Assembly: GCA_029718625.1 (NCBI GenBank)
Contig: CM056381.1
Span: forward strand, 401,768-465,767
Length of the DNA: 64,000 nucleotides
Direction of reading: 5' to 3'
Source: Synaphobranchus kaupii
Lineage: Eukaryota; Chordata; Actinopteri; Anguilliformes; Synaphobranchidae
Shown piece by piece: positions 1 to 12,697 of the stretch (position 1 is the stretch's first letter; the number at the start of each line of letters is the position of its first letter). The notes beneath the pieces were generated by a model. That model had not been told where the DNA came from, ran no database searches, and saw nothing but the letters and a program-made list of their open reading frames with translations. A program made the position numbers and the translations under genes.

Positions 1-2100
1 GAGAGCAAAGACTGTAGCCAAAAAAGAGCAAATGTCAGTCATTGTGCGCTACATTAATATGGACCACAATGCCGTTCTTCCGGAGTTTTTCTACATTTTA
101 CATCTGCTGAAGGTCTGGATGCTAATTCGCTTTTGGCAAAAATCAAACACACATTGCAAATTTGTGACATTGACCAGCACATTGACCAGCTGGACAGTAC
201 TACAATGCAATAATGTCTGGCTGCAAGAGTGGTGCCTATAACCACCCCTCCAAATTACCAAGCCACCCCATAGCCACTACAGTCAAAAAAATCCTGGAGC
301 CTCCACTGTTGGTAGTTGGTTTCATTTTTACAATATTGTCTCTTGCCCTGTGGCAGACACCCGTTTCTCTCAGCGGTTTGCATATTCATATTTTAATGAG
401 ATTTCTTTTTAGTTATAATAACATCGAAAAGTAGAGAAAGGCTAAATTGCTGACTCTTGCGGATGTGATTAACGGTTTTGCTTGGAGACCAAATGGGCCC
501 CAGGGTGATTACAATTCCGTTCTAGTTTTACTCAAACCGTTGGGGTGCCATGATCCCCAAATGAAACGTCACAGAGTGAGGAGGGAAAATAGGCAGTATA
601 TGAACATATGGGCACTATAAACATGTGCTTTTGCTTCAATGAGGCATAATCTTCTCTATTTTTATTATACCTATTGGTAAGCAGTCCGCCACATCCCATT
701 GCCTGCATTAATATGTATATTAGCCATATTATCCCCAAAACGTGAGTATATTTTATGCTCAGATTTAGGGAAATACAGCTGTTTCCCATCTAGAATTGTA
801 ACATTTGAGTAGCCAATAACAACTGTAAGCCTATTCCTAGGGTGATCAGATTCCCTGGAGGAACATGTGCATAATGCACTGAGAACCTGCAATAATGCAC
901 TGAGAACCTGCAATAATGACAATTACAGTCAGAAAGGCCAATGAAATAAAAAATATGGTACCACTGAAATACTGGACAAATCAAGATTCATTTCAGAATG
1001 AGTCGGGACGCATGAAAAGGGGCTGAAATAGAGAGCTGTAAACGAACATCTGGTCACCCTGCCCATTCCACCAGTAGGACACCCTCTGTCCATTCCGGAG
1101 AGTAGAGATGTGCATGTGTGTCTTCTGAAGTGCCTGAACCAAGCCAAAATGTTCCACCATCTGTTCTGTACAAGCATCATCCCAAAGGATTTCACATCTT
1201 TCACGGTGGGCAGGCATGGTCTACCGGTGCCCTATTGACAGCAGGAGTTGTTAGTGAGATGAGCCTGTAGTTCTTTGAGCCACACGTGCCACAAAATGGG
1301 CGTCACGTTGACTACGCACCTTAGTGGTTTCTGAATAATTTATTGAATGAGCAGTGAGTTTCAGAGCTCCTCTGTAATTGTGATAATTGTCGTGCTGCAG
1401 GTCTGATTCAGAATCAGATTCAAGTGATTTGGAATTCAGCAGTGTTAACACTGTGTTGAATCTGCAGTTGAATGCTTACACTACAATCCAATATATGGAG
1501 ATTCCCCTGTGACAAATAAATACAGTACTTGACTTTCTGTTTTTTAGCATTGCAACCCATTTACAAAGTCTTTTATGCGCTTTTAATATTTGATTGTTTA
1601 GTGGGTGACTGAAGCGATTCATTATTAATTTTGTTGCGCAGTACTGATATAACCACATCTGGCATGCGTAGCAGCATGTCAGCAATTTGTTTCATTTTGT
1701 TTCGCTTTCTGAACCCTTTTAAAATACATTAAAGTCAAAGCTGATCACCCCAGTGTATTCAGACCAAATGTCTTCCTCAAATGACAACCTTTTTATTATG
1801 AATATGTTTTTTTCAGGCCTTGTAAGACTATGTTGCAAGTGTTAAATTGTGTGCTGACCATCAAATTGATAAAATAAAAATAAAAACTGTTGTACAGTGC
1901 TGTAATACTGTTGTGCATGCCATTAAAACCTTGCACTTACTTACCTCACAGGCTTTTGTTTAGTAAGTAGGTTGTTCTGATTGATTTGAATATTTTGATC
2001 AGTGAATTTTTTGTGAGGTGGGAGGGGATTTTCATATAATGTAAAAACAATGGAGTAAATAGTCTATTCAACTGAGAGCACTGAGGGGGCATTCAATTCA
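1..2100. other. intergenic, no gene recognised
   Basis: This is AT-rich non-coding sequence. The open frames are short, overlap on both strands and match no family I know. The only local structure is a 21-bp direct duplication near 871-913 (unit begins gcactgagaacc). I see no RNA gene or promoter. Confidence 0.6.
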
Positions 2101-2104
2101 CCCA

Positions 2105-2602
2105 CTGCAGTGTTCTGTACTCAAAGCACAACTGAGCTTTAGTAGAACGTGGGGTTGCGTAGTTACCTGGCCATGATTTGAGTCCAAATGGTGGCGAAAT
2201 ATGTTCGCTAGTTGCTCTGTGCTCACCTGGGGTGATAATCCAGAATTACCGCAAGAATGGTGCAAGAATTACCTCCCGGATCTACGTTCCAAATAAAATA
2301 TGAAAAAGCCAGGAAAGGGCCATTTAATTAAAAAATAATAATACGTACGAGGTCTGGTTATTGTTTGTATTGACAGAATCCACTTTGTTAACGTTCGTAT
2401 ACGTGCTAGAAGTGTAATTTTGAGACCGTTTTACCAGCCCTATAGAAGTGAATGGAGAGCGACAAATATCCGCTATTCTGGATTATCACCCCAGGAGAGC
2501 ACAGAGCAACTAACAAACATATTTTGCAACCATTTGGACTCATATCATGGCCAGGTAACTACACAACCCAAAGTTCTACCAAAGCTCAGTTGTGCTTTAC
2601 TA
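2105..2602. mobile_element. foldback/MITE-like element with long inverted arms
   Basis: The left arm (about 2105-2257) reads as the reverse complement of the right arm (about 2470-2602). Matching blocks include ttacctggccatgat against atcatggccaggtaa, tccaaatggt against accatttgga, and gataatccagaat against attctggattatc. About 210 bp of unrelated AT-rich sequence separates the arms, and there is no coding potential. The structure is that of a non-autonomous DNA transposon or foldback element. The family was not identified and the exact ends are uncertain because the arms have diverged. Confidence 0.6.
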
Positions 2603-3070
2603 CTATAAATGACACATTTCAGCCAGCGTCTCAGTATCTGAAATTGTTGTTGATGATTATTAGACATTAAGCCACGTTAGCCACAATAATGACCCCGCCC
2701 TAGAGCACCTCCCACTCTCCAGCCCCGTCCATCAATTAGAAACAGCACCCCATATCAACCATCCCGCCCCCAGAGCCCTTCCTCACCCCTCCTCATCACT
2801 CCCAGGGCTAACAAGAAACACACAAATTCAAACTAAATTAAAACAAGGAGAGGAGAGAGTACAAGCAGGTACTCCCATGGTCCAAGACCGCTACAAGATG
2901 GCGACAAGTGACGCGCCATTCACAATGCATGCAGGGCTGCCACAGTGATCCCATTCTTACAAAGGAAATCACCATGGCGATCAGTTGGCCTGCCCCCTCT
3001 TGCACCCAACAAAGGATCACTGATATGTACAAACTGCTCGTTCTAAAATCAAATAGTTAATATTCAGTTA

Positions 3071-3268
3071 GGTTCAGATGTGGAAATCCAGGGGACATAA
3101 AGTAAAAGCCCTACCATGCGTTTCTTCCGCCCATAGACTCAGCCAGCTGATTTCACTAATTAGTTCTACCTCCTTGCTGAATAATTATGTTAATTAGCAA
3201 ATCCAGGTGATTGGAGCAAAATACTGGGGAGGACTTTTACTTTATGCCCCCTGGATTGCCACCTCTGG
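3071..3268. mobile_element. short MITE with ~38-bp terminal inverted repeats
   Basis: The left end (ttcagatgtggaaatccagg, then ggacataaagtaaaag) pairs with the right end (cttttactttatgccccctg, then gattgccacctctggtt) as an imperfect inverted repeat. The element is about 200 bp with an AT-rich interior and no open frame, as expected for a miniature inverted-repeat element. The family and target duplication were not resolved. Confidence 0.6.
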
Positions 3269-6200
3269 TTAGGTTGCATGTTAAGCAGTAATCAAAATGT
3301 ATCCATCAGGCAACTATAAATGTTATTTTAACAAAAATGTAATGAAATTCTATGCATACCATTACCAAAATATTGCAGGTTATCTTTTTTTGAATGCAGA
3401 AAAATCAGAGAAGAGCTTAAATTTTTGTTTCAGTAAGCTTATACAAACAACATTTATTGCACTGTGTCCTGGCATGCCCTTGAAGACTTTTCCTGTGTGG
3501 AAGTGTGAATGAATTCAGTGTTCGCTAGTCAACATATAATCATAGAAGCTCATTAAAGTCCATTTATTCATTTTTTTCCATTTTTAGCTTTAAAATTAAC
3601 CATCCAGGGAAATACTTTGTTAGGTTTAATGCATATTTTACTGAAATTAAATAAACAATGAGTTGAAAGGCAGCAAGGGCTGTTGGGAAAAAAGTTGGGA
3701 GAAAAATAGTCATCGGCAATGTTTCTCTTTATGGTTAATCTGTACCGTACAGTAAATGTAGCTGCAGTAGCTGAACAATGTTAGCACAGTCTTTCAAATT
3801 TCACATCACCAATTCACCAAGGTTCTGCAAGTTTATGCTAAAGCTACTCGCTATTCCTTTCCTTTTTGACTGGTGCTTTCCAGATGTTGGCCACACACAC
3901 ACACACACACTCAGAAAGTATGTGTTGATATCCAACACACATTTTGTCTTACTATTTTTGTGTTACTTTCAACACATTTTGCGTCAAATTACACAATTTA
4001 TGTGTTAAAAAGGGGAGACTTTTTGAAAAGTAACAGAAAACGTGCGCTCCTTAAAACCTTAACTAGATACGGAGGTGTGTTAAAAATGACATGTTATGTG
4101 CTGTGTTGTAACACATCCGTTTTGAGAGTGCATTTCTAATTGCGGGAGGTAATTGGATTCGATGCATTGACGCCCGTTGAAGCGATTTGTTTGTGTCGTT
4201 GAGCTTCTCAATGGCAGCGTCACTCCACGCCAGCTTGTTTGTGTGGCACTGAGTGATGAAAGCATGGTTTCAGTGAGCCGGAGACCATGCCTATAGTTCT
4301 AGCTCTTGTTCCTGTATTGTTCTGCGGTGGGCTTGGCAGGGCGTGTTGTTAAGTGCTCAGAGGGCCAAATATGTGGAAAATATGCCATTTTGCTCTGTGC
4401 CTCACACATTATCTCAAGCCAAATGGAGCACTAAGTGGTGTGTTTCTCATATTTTATTCATCGTGGCGCTGGAAGCCTGCGGAAGAATGAAAGGAAGGGA
4501 AAGCCTCTTTTAAAATTAAATTGTTCCGTGAATTTAATGGAATATTTTTATCCTAAGGTCCAGTGTCGCGAGAAGCAATTTACGCGGAACACACATCGCT
4601 TTCAACCGAACACGTTCTCCAGCAGATTGCTCCATGTAACACCTAGTGCATTTGCAGAGCATACATCATCTCTGATTCCATGCAACTATTTAATGCAATA
4701 TCCAATCAGGGCCTGGATATGACTCGCATCTGCCTGCCAATATTAAGGAGACAATTCCACGTGATTTATTTTTCTTGCGTATGTTCCTGTCAGTTTCAAC
4801 AAGGACTAAAACAACTAAGACACAATATATATTTTTTGTTTATTGAGCAGTTGACATTTTATGAGCCAGTTGACATGGATAGCTGTCGTATGCAAAAACT
4901 TAGAACCTTACATGTACAACGCAGAATTAAACGACATTGTGTTTTACATGTGATTACAGTGCATTTTCCACTCATAAAACAAAATTGAGGACATTTTTTT
5001 TTAAATCCCAGTTTAAAATTTAGTTGTAAAATCACTTTTATATGAAATGCCTGTCATCAGTTGGTTCAGTGTTTTTTATTTAGCATACATAGATTTTTTT
5101 TGCCATGGGCTTAATGAATCTGAAATTTGTAGAGTGGGAACAATGGGAAGAATGACTTATTTCTCAGGTGTATTTCTCAGGTGTATGCTGGTCCTGCTTA
5201 CTTGAAGAACTTTTAACTAAACTGACACCTCAACTGTGCAAGACATACAAGAAGGGACAAGTCAACCGCTTCAGTCTCAACAACAAATGAGGGTTTCCAT
5301 GGTAACAATGAGGAAAAATTAGATGTTGCAGGAGTATCTTGTGGAGCAGAAAGCTCTGTGCACCATTAATTATACTTTATTACGTCCATGAAACAGAAAA
5401 TTGAAATGACTGCTGTTAGCGGGAGAAAAAGAACATTATGCGTTGTAAAGCTGTACAATCTTTTTGTCTCTTTTGTTCTAGTGCATAAAACAGTGATCTA
5501 ATGCATTGTCTCTTCCGGAGATAATAATACAGTGTCATGTTTAGAGTTTCAAATGTGTTAGAAAGAAATTAATCAGAACCGTGGAGAAGGGCCAATCCTC
5601 CAAGGATGTTATAGTTTACTGAAGATCATACGTGTATACGGTATTGGCAAAAAACCCTGAATCCCTCAGCACACGCTAGCAGTTTGGGAAAATATCAAGT
5701 CGTTTGACACGGACATTCTGCCTGCATTTGGACGCATTGTGTGATTCAATCTCTGCCTTGTAATTGAGGGGTTTATTTGACGGTGAAATGTCCCATATGC
5801 TCAATCAGTGAAGTGCCTCCTCTGTGTCATTTTGTATATGAGGTTGATTCAGAGTCTCATGCAAGACAGTCAGTCAGAGCCGAATACAGGGAGTGCTGCC
5901 GTCTACCTGTGCCCTCATCACAGAGCCCCCTGACTGTCCCAGCACCATCTGGTAAATAACCAGAGCAGAGGAAAAGCCGATTCTGTGCATCTGGTCCCAG
6001 TTTTTCAATTTCGGTGAATGAGTAGTAGACTAATCATTACGAATGACTGACAGAATGATTTAACACCTGTCACGTGAATCCGGTGCTGTGTGCATTGGGC
6101 GGAGCTGTCAGAGAGAGGGGCACGGCAGGTAAGGAGGAAGTGGGGTTTATGCTGCGCTGTGAGGCACTTTGGGAAAGTACAGCGTCAACAGGTTTTCAGC

Positions 6201-6440
6201 TTCCTCCTGGGCCCTGTTCCTCGTACGTGGATAACTCCATTAGCAGGCTAACTGTGCAGAGTATAACCCACGAATATGGAACATATGAACTAGCAAAACC
6301 ACTGTCCCAGGATTTACTCAGCGCACTTAGCCGGCTAACTCCAGTTAGCCAGCAACGTGGTATAGGCCCCTGGCCGGCCGCCTCTCTCCACACATTGCGT
6401 ATTCATGTTTTCATAAGAATCTTATGCATGATGATTTCAT
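3269..6440. other. intergenic, no gene recognised
   Basis: There is an (AC)n tract of about 20 bp at 3891-3910. Scattered frames of up to about 149 codons (6074-6523) run into the SINE and have no recognisable domain. I see no splice-linked coding exons, RNA genes or clear promoters. Confidence 0.55.
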
Positions 6441-6444
6441 CGAA

Positions 6445-6632
6445 TACTACGTTGGAAACTGGGCTTGAAACCCACAGGTTGCGAGTTCATTTCCCAGCTG
6501 GGGCAATGCTGCTGTACCCTTGAGAAGAGTACTTAACCTGAACGCTTTAGTGAAATATGCAGCTGCTTGTATGAATACGGCGTAAGTCGCTCCGGATAAG
6601 AACCTGCTGACTGGCTAAAAATGTAAAAAATA
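6445..6632 (+). mobile_element. tRNA-derived SINE (V-SINE/HE1-like)
   Basis: The unit starts with a tRNA-like B-box segment (ggttgcgagttcatttccc). It continues with the fish SINE body around cccttgagaagagtacttaacctg and with gtaagtcgctccggataaga. It ends in an A-rich tail near 6620. The order and wording match SINE tails that are very common in ray-finned fish. The subfamily is inferred from memory of the consensus and was not checked. Confidence 0.65.
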
Positions 6633-7677
6633 AATTTAAAAAACCTTATGAACGTGCTGGTTTTGCCTTTTCTGCTCTTCAGCACAACCTTGCTGCAGCC
6701 CAACCCAAGAACAATACCCTTATGCTTTAATAATTCATAAACGTTAATAACGGAACGCCCTATACGCTCCTAAAAACCGGCAATAGTTCATCTGCACCCA
6801 TTTCCGTTAAAATGTCACGGTGCCTGCCGGGACTTACGAGGCTTGCTCTGAAGTTCAAATGTATCGTATATTCAAATATAATCGCCGGTTGAAACGGGCT
6901 TTATTTGGCATGTGGAGGGCGAGCAAACCACGGAGAGACAGAATAATGAGCTTTCCGTGGACTAGCGTCCACATTTATTTTACGCTATCATACGTGACTG
7001 TGAAGTATATCCCCATGCACTTGCTGGGTGTTGCTAATGTTGTTGATGGTAGGTCATATATATGTATATACATATATATATATATATGTGACCGGCTGCT
7101 GGATTGTCCATTCACACCACCACCCTGCACTCTGAGGGAAGTGCACAACATCATTATGCAGAATGTTACCAACCTCGTTTAAAGGGACAGTACCTAGACC
7201 CCATTTATCAAGAGTGAGAATGGTACACTGAGGACCAATTACCTGCAGCTCCAAAAATCTCACACATTGCAGAGAAAGCAAAAAGCTTTTCAGCAGCTAA
7301 GGCTGTGAAAAAATAGAATATTCTGGAAATCTGTGTCTCTCTCTAATGTATTAGGAATTCTGAGGCTTGAGAACCACATGCAGTATGATGAAAATTAGTT
7401 GTTATGTGGTGTAATACTAAAACATTTTTTTTTTAGAAATGTTTACATTTCTTTATATTTTGAGGGTTAGGATTAGGTTCTTTTTAAATTTGTTAATGTT
7501 ATTTTTTTTTAATGTTATTTTTTTAAAAATACTGCTTATGATTATAAAACATTACTTTTTTTTTTCAAATGAGAAATTCTGGTTAATGTTATATCCAGTT
7601 ATGTTTGTATTAGATACTGTATAGGCCTATTACTTTATAATTGCTTTTATGTACCATATCTCAAAACGGAAGCAGGT

Positions 7678-7682
<5 letters not shown>
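6633..7682. other. intergenic, AT-rich, no gene recognised
   Basis: The stretch contains a short (TA)n/(CATA)n run near 7059-7087 and several T homopolymers (7425-7575). Open frames here are driven by low complexity. No feature can be supported. Confidence 0.55.
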
Positions 7683-7719
<37 letters not shown>

Positions 7720-7741
7720 TGTGAGTGTGAGTGTGAGTGTG

Positions 7742-7816
<75 letters not shown>
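7683..7816. repeat. (TG)n microsatellite interrupted by GTGAGT units
   Basis: A perfect TG run is followed by seven GTGAGT-type hexamers and then a longer perfect TG run. The hexamer block sits in the middle, as expected for an expanding dinucleotide array that acquired and amplified an internal point change. Confidence 0.95.
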
Positions 7817-7819
<3 letters not shown>

Positions 7820-8275
7820 GTCTCTGATTGAAAAGCAATTGCAGTGCCAGCAGAAGAGTCTATAAATGGGACAATATCTGAAGAACATACTGTCACTCCC
7901 ATCAAACTGAATTTTTCCCCAACCAATTAATAAGCCAATCTGAAAACATACCTGTACGAGCATCCATGAGTTTAACTGAATCCAGGTCTGGCTCATTTTA
8001 TCTTACCTAAATTGTCTTTGCTTTCACTCCTACAGCTGACAGTTTTAGAATCCAGTCATCCACACCTTCAACACTTAGGACTCCATTATAATTGGCCCTG
8101 TCAATCAATGAATCAATCCGGCAAGCATAACCGCATAACCTCCTTCTGAAGGAATAGCCACAGGGCACACAATATTAGTTACCTTAGAACTGATCTGATT
8201 GATTAGCGATCCTTTGAATTTTCATGCTTGCCAAATATCAATAACGTGGCCTCAGGGGAAAGTTATTTCCGAACG

Positions 8276-8375
8276 GCTGAAGACCTGCTATAGTGTGTAA
8301 TGTTTACCCTGTGTGTATGAAATAGAGCTGAAGACCTGCTATAGTGTGTAATGTTTACCCTGTGTGTATGAAATA
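8276..8375. repeat. 49-bp tandem duplication
   Basis: A 49-bp segment (begins gctgaagacctgctatag) occurs twice in direct orientation at 8276-8324 and 8327-8375, separated by 2 bp, with no visible differences. It is a recent local duplication, or an assembly duplication. Confidence 0.9.
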
Positions 8376-11225
8376 AAATATGTGCAGTATTGACACCTAA
8401 TATGTGAAATGTACGCGATTATATTTCCAATAAAACCACAAAGATTATGAACTGTATGTTTTATGCTCAGAGCAGCCTACGCAAGTAAATATTAGTTTGT
8501 GCGTCATATGGATTAATGTTCTGATTCGTGTACGAGTGTACATCTATTATTTATTTTTTACATATTTTTCTATTTAATATAGTATATCATAGTATATGTA
8601 TTATACATTTCATTTTTTATTTCATTATACTATAAAATTTAACACGTACGTATGTATACTGTACATATTTGATACATTTAATAGTATAATGATGGATTAA
8701 ACATGATATTGCTTCCTTGGCATGGATTTTTCAGTTCACTGCTATTTTAAACTAATTTCTGTTGCTTTGAGGGGGGAAAAATTGTATTTATTTTTTTGCT
8801 GCTGGCTACCTTACAAAAGTTCTGACACCTTCAGAAATAAAACACATTGCCAGAAGCTTTGTACCAGCATCAACAAAGCACTGATCTCTGCTACCTCTCG
8901 CCTTGAGATGGAATTTGGAGGTAGGCTGGCAAGTTCTGTGGGAGCCTACAGAGCCGTGGCAATCCAACAAGGCGTTCCTCCTCGCAGGGCGGTGAAAGTT
9001 AACCGCCGGAAGCGTTCGCGTTTTAACCTACTTTCCGTCGCGAATGCGCGGCACTACAGAGAGATCTCGTGTGTTTGTGCCTTCGTACCGAGAATCGAAA
9101 TCAACGGGAACCCGTGCACGTCTGGAATGACTTACTGGCTCGACGTTTCCTTCGGACGCCAGCTAGCACTTGCATTTCTAATCAGAGTTTTTATGTTTAC
9201 CAACTACGGTGCCTTGGCAAAGCTAGGTAATTCTGTTTTAGTGTATTGCAGTAAATTAAAATTCACACAAATACAGATGGCTCGTAACGGCTAATGGTAG
9301 CGCCCTACAGGCCTGGTACCACTTCATTTTTACTTGGCCCTTTTTTTTCCTGTGTAATGAGCCACATAATCTTTGGGAAGTTGTGATGGCTGTAATTTAA
9401 CCGTGCAGCGTCATTTCATTATTACCATATTCTCATTTTCCCTGAGCTACAAAGTGCAATACTGATTATGTCCTTTTTCGAACAATGAAGTCACATATGA
9501 AATGAAGGGGGCATGCGACGGGACTTAACGGTAACAGGTCTGTGGCTATTCTTAATTTGTTAGGGTATAAAACCTTCTGCTAAATCAGCACCATTGTAGC
9601 TGAACTGACTCACTCAACCACCCAGTCAGTGAGTGAGTCAGCGAAGGAGGAACGCTTCTTCCACTCCCAGTGAAAAAAAAAAATCAAATGGCCACTATTT
9701 TTAACTTCTGCCAGACTTCAGAAATTAAACCCTGTTACACAGCCATGCGGAAGTGGCGTAGATGCTGAAATCATTTTCAAATAAAATATATTGTCAAGAT
9801 ATTGCAGCATAAGGGCGAAGTACCGCCACTTCCAGATACTGCAAAAATAATACCCTGCTGTGAAATATTTTTATCTTTAAACTTTGAAAACATATTTACA
9901 ATATGCTGCAGTATATTCAATTTCTGTAAGGGCATGACAGGTACTTCAGTATAGAAGCAGCTTGGTTAATGTTCTCTTCCCTCCAAACACCAGACCAGCT
10001 TAGTGACACTGTCCAAAATCACCTGTCATGGGTATCTGTGTAAAATAAGCCCATTCAGTACCAGCCAGCCCATGTTTGCTGGCTCTCCACTAATTTTGCA
10101 CCTTTTTCAGATCTGGGGCTGATGGGAATGGTTCAGCTTTACCAGCCTCTCATGAAGTTAGTCTTGTAATCCTTTTGTGTGCACTTAAGTTATTTGCCTT
10201 GTGAGCAATTCTGGATGCCTTCATGAATGCTGACTGCAAAGCAGACGTATGGAAGGACGGGAGTCCATTTTGGCTCTGTCTGCTGCACTAAAGAGAGCAG
10301 GGGTATGACCCCATCTAACGCCCTCATAAATGTAACCAATCGGCACGTGTCTATGAAAGCACATGACAAACTCAAGAATAAACATGTGTCCCTTTGTATG
10401 TAATAACTGCTTGAACCTATATTCACGCAAATGATTCAGTAATATTTATTAAAAATCATTTATTATTATATTCTAGTTTTATGTACACGTGAGCAGTTTT
10501 CTTTGGTTTGCAAATGGTTTGCAGAAGACAAACAACAAAACCATCCATAGTGCTTCAAAAAAAATGGCAAAAAAAAAAGAATATACAGCTATATTAATCT
10601 ATATTAATCTATTAATATGAAATAATAAGCATATAATGAGTTCCATGACTTCATTGTGCAAATGAAATTGACCTATATATTGAGTTAGCTATTAAAAATT
10701 CTGTCATACGATTATGATAATGGGTTTATATCTGTAAAAAGTAAAAGGGTATAGGAAAATGAGTTAAATGGCAAAAAAAGATGATTTTGATTTAAAATAT
10801 GCAGGGCTAAAAATAACACCACAGCAGCACATCTTAGACTTGGAAGTGAGCATTACTGCCGCAAGGTTTGCGGGTGGCAGGATAATGGCGGGTTTAAAGC
10901 AGCTAGGTGGAAATTATGACGATTATCTCATGACAGGGAGCCACCGCCATTATCACGTCAAAGTCATTGTGTTTGGAAGCCGGGGAAGCTATTACCATTT
11001 CAGTTACAGTAAATAAATAAATAAATACATTCCAGGTCGATTATATATTCACTGCCAAACTCTCTGCTATCTTTCCATTTGATGGCACGTGGACAATGCG
11101 TGTCTTTTTTTATTTACAGGAAAGCTCATATATTAATTGAAGTGCGTATTACAGAAGTGTGAAACCTCCAGGGCCGCTGAGTTGTTTTAATGGTATGCAT
11201 GTTGCCAAAGTAGAACATTCCGGTT
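8376..11225. other. intergenic; one unexplained 190-codon frame
   Basis: Mostly AT-rich. A plus-strand frame at 8722-9294 covers a GC-richer island (about 8900-9160) but shows no domain, signal peptide or splice context I recognise. An 82-codon frame at 10768-11016 is likewise unassigned. Neither is called as a gene. Confidence 0.5.
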
Positions 11226-12420
11226 CAGTGTAAGGTTTAGGCCTTGCACAGGACGCTGTCGATTTTGAGGGATTTATGGGGTCTCTCCATGTATCCAGCA
11301 GGGGTTAAGTACCTCACTGCCTCCTGAGGGGAGGGGTTGGCTTTGGTCTGGGTCCTCTGGGATATCCAGTGAACCACAGGTGATGTCGCAGTCGCAGTGA
11401 ACCACAGGTGATGTCGCAGTCGCATGTCCAGGGGTTGTGATGCTGGTACACTTCTTTGAGACCTGAAAATACCTGATTTCTATGTGCAAATGTGTGTTTA
11501 TATGTGTGTGTGCATTTGTTTTTCAGGGTCAGTTGGGGGGGGGTTGGCACAAAATCCTCATATTAAAGACCCGTAATTCTCCCATCAATCCTGTAAACCT
11601 CCCATAAAATTACATCTAATCAGCACTTGGAAATCGTTCAAAGATTGGTTTGTCATGCATGCAAGCAGGTGGCAATCACATTGATTGTTCTTTGCTTCTA
11701 ACCAACGCTTATTGTTACTAGTGAACAGAAGTAGGTGTCCAGGTATTCTACACACTGTAGTCTAAATGTGCATCCATTATATTGCTGTAATTAAATAGGA
11801 AGTAGTTTGTCATGGCGATCGTGTCTTGTGGATCAAAGGAAGTGTACTCTCACCTGACAGTGCAGCTGTGGTCTCCATCAGATTCCCAGTCAGGGCCACT
11901 CAGGTGAGCTTCGGAGTGGGTCTGAACACATCGACAGGTTATTCCCGACGTAAAAGCTCCTGCAAACTGGACAGGCCCTGGAAGGTGGATGAGCTGAGGT
12001 CAGGTGGTTGTCGTCCAGCACCAGCGTTCCCAGGAAGACCAGGGGCTTGAGTGCTCGGCTGGAGAGGGACTTAATGACATTCCTCTCCAGGTTGAGGAGC
12101 AGGAGCATTCCTCCAGAGTCCATCAGACGATCTGGAGGGGATTTTCGGAATGTTGTTCTGAGACAGCGGCGATCCGATTGCGCCCCAGTATGAGGAAGCG
12201 CAGGTTCAAAAGGTCCTGGAATCTCTTCAGGGGGGAGGCTGTTTATCCGATTCCCACACAGGTTGAGTAGCATTAGTCTTCCGGCTCCCAGGAAGGCCTG
12301 TGGGTGCATCGATCTGATGGAATTGCACTCTAAGTTTATGCTTTCAATTCTCTGAATTGTTTCCAAGCCATTCGGTAAGGAAGGTCTTTCGAAGTATTTT
12401 CACCTTTGGGGAAAAAACTA
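11226..12420 (-). pseudogene. broken leucine-rich-repeat gene (LRRs + LRRCT)
   Basis: On the minus strand, about 12380-11840 encodes successive leucine-rich repeats: INLECNSIRSMHPQAFLG, LMLLNLCGNRINSLP, LRFLILGRNRIAAV, LLLLNLERNVIKSL and LGTLVLDDNHL. These blocks lie in different reading frames. At least four frame changes occur (for example at the C6 run near 12232), plus a TGA within a further LRR near 11902. A probable donor near 11840 and a TTTCAG acceptor near 11482 lead to a second exon with an LRRCT signature, HHNPWTCDCDIT. That exon is broken by a 28-bp tandem duplication (11367-11394, repeated at 11395-11422). LRR+LRRCT proteins are usually extracellular or receptor ectodomains (TLR-like or small secreted LRR proteins), and I cannot name the family. 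Frameshift density is higher than in LBR, so pseudogene is favoured. Assembly errors in a live gene remain possible. Confidence 0.65.
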
Positions 12421-12697
12421 TTACAAGTAGCAAAAATGGTAAGTACTTTTATAAGGTAAATAAAATTGTATTGTATTCTCTTTCACTGGCCTGAATATAA
12501 TCAATATAATTATCAGGGCTTGATTTACTTCTGTTGGACATGCAGAAGGATGTTCTGGTGTAGGTTTGGCTTGTATTCTTTAATCTGTACTATCCTTTTC
12601 AGTCCATGGGATGTTTGCAGAAGTAATGTAGGCTAAGTAGTACCCACCTGGGATTTGAATGCACAGCCATCTGCCAACAACCCCAGTGCTCTACATA

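Noticed and set aside
8722..9294. 190-codon plus-strand frame
   Set aside because: No recognisable domain, no splice partners, and composition changes along its length. Kept as unexplained, not called as a gene.
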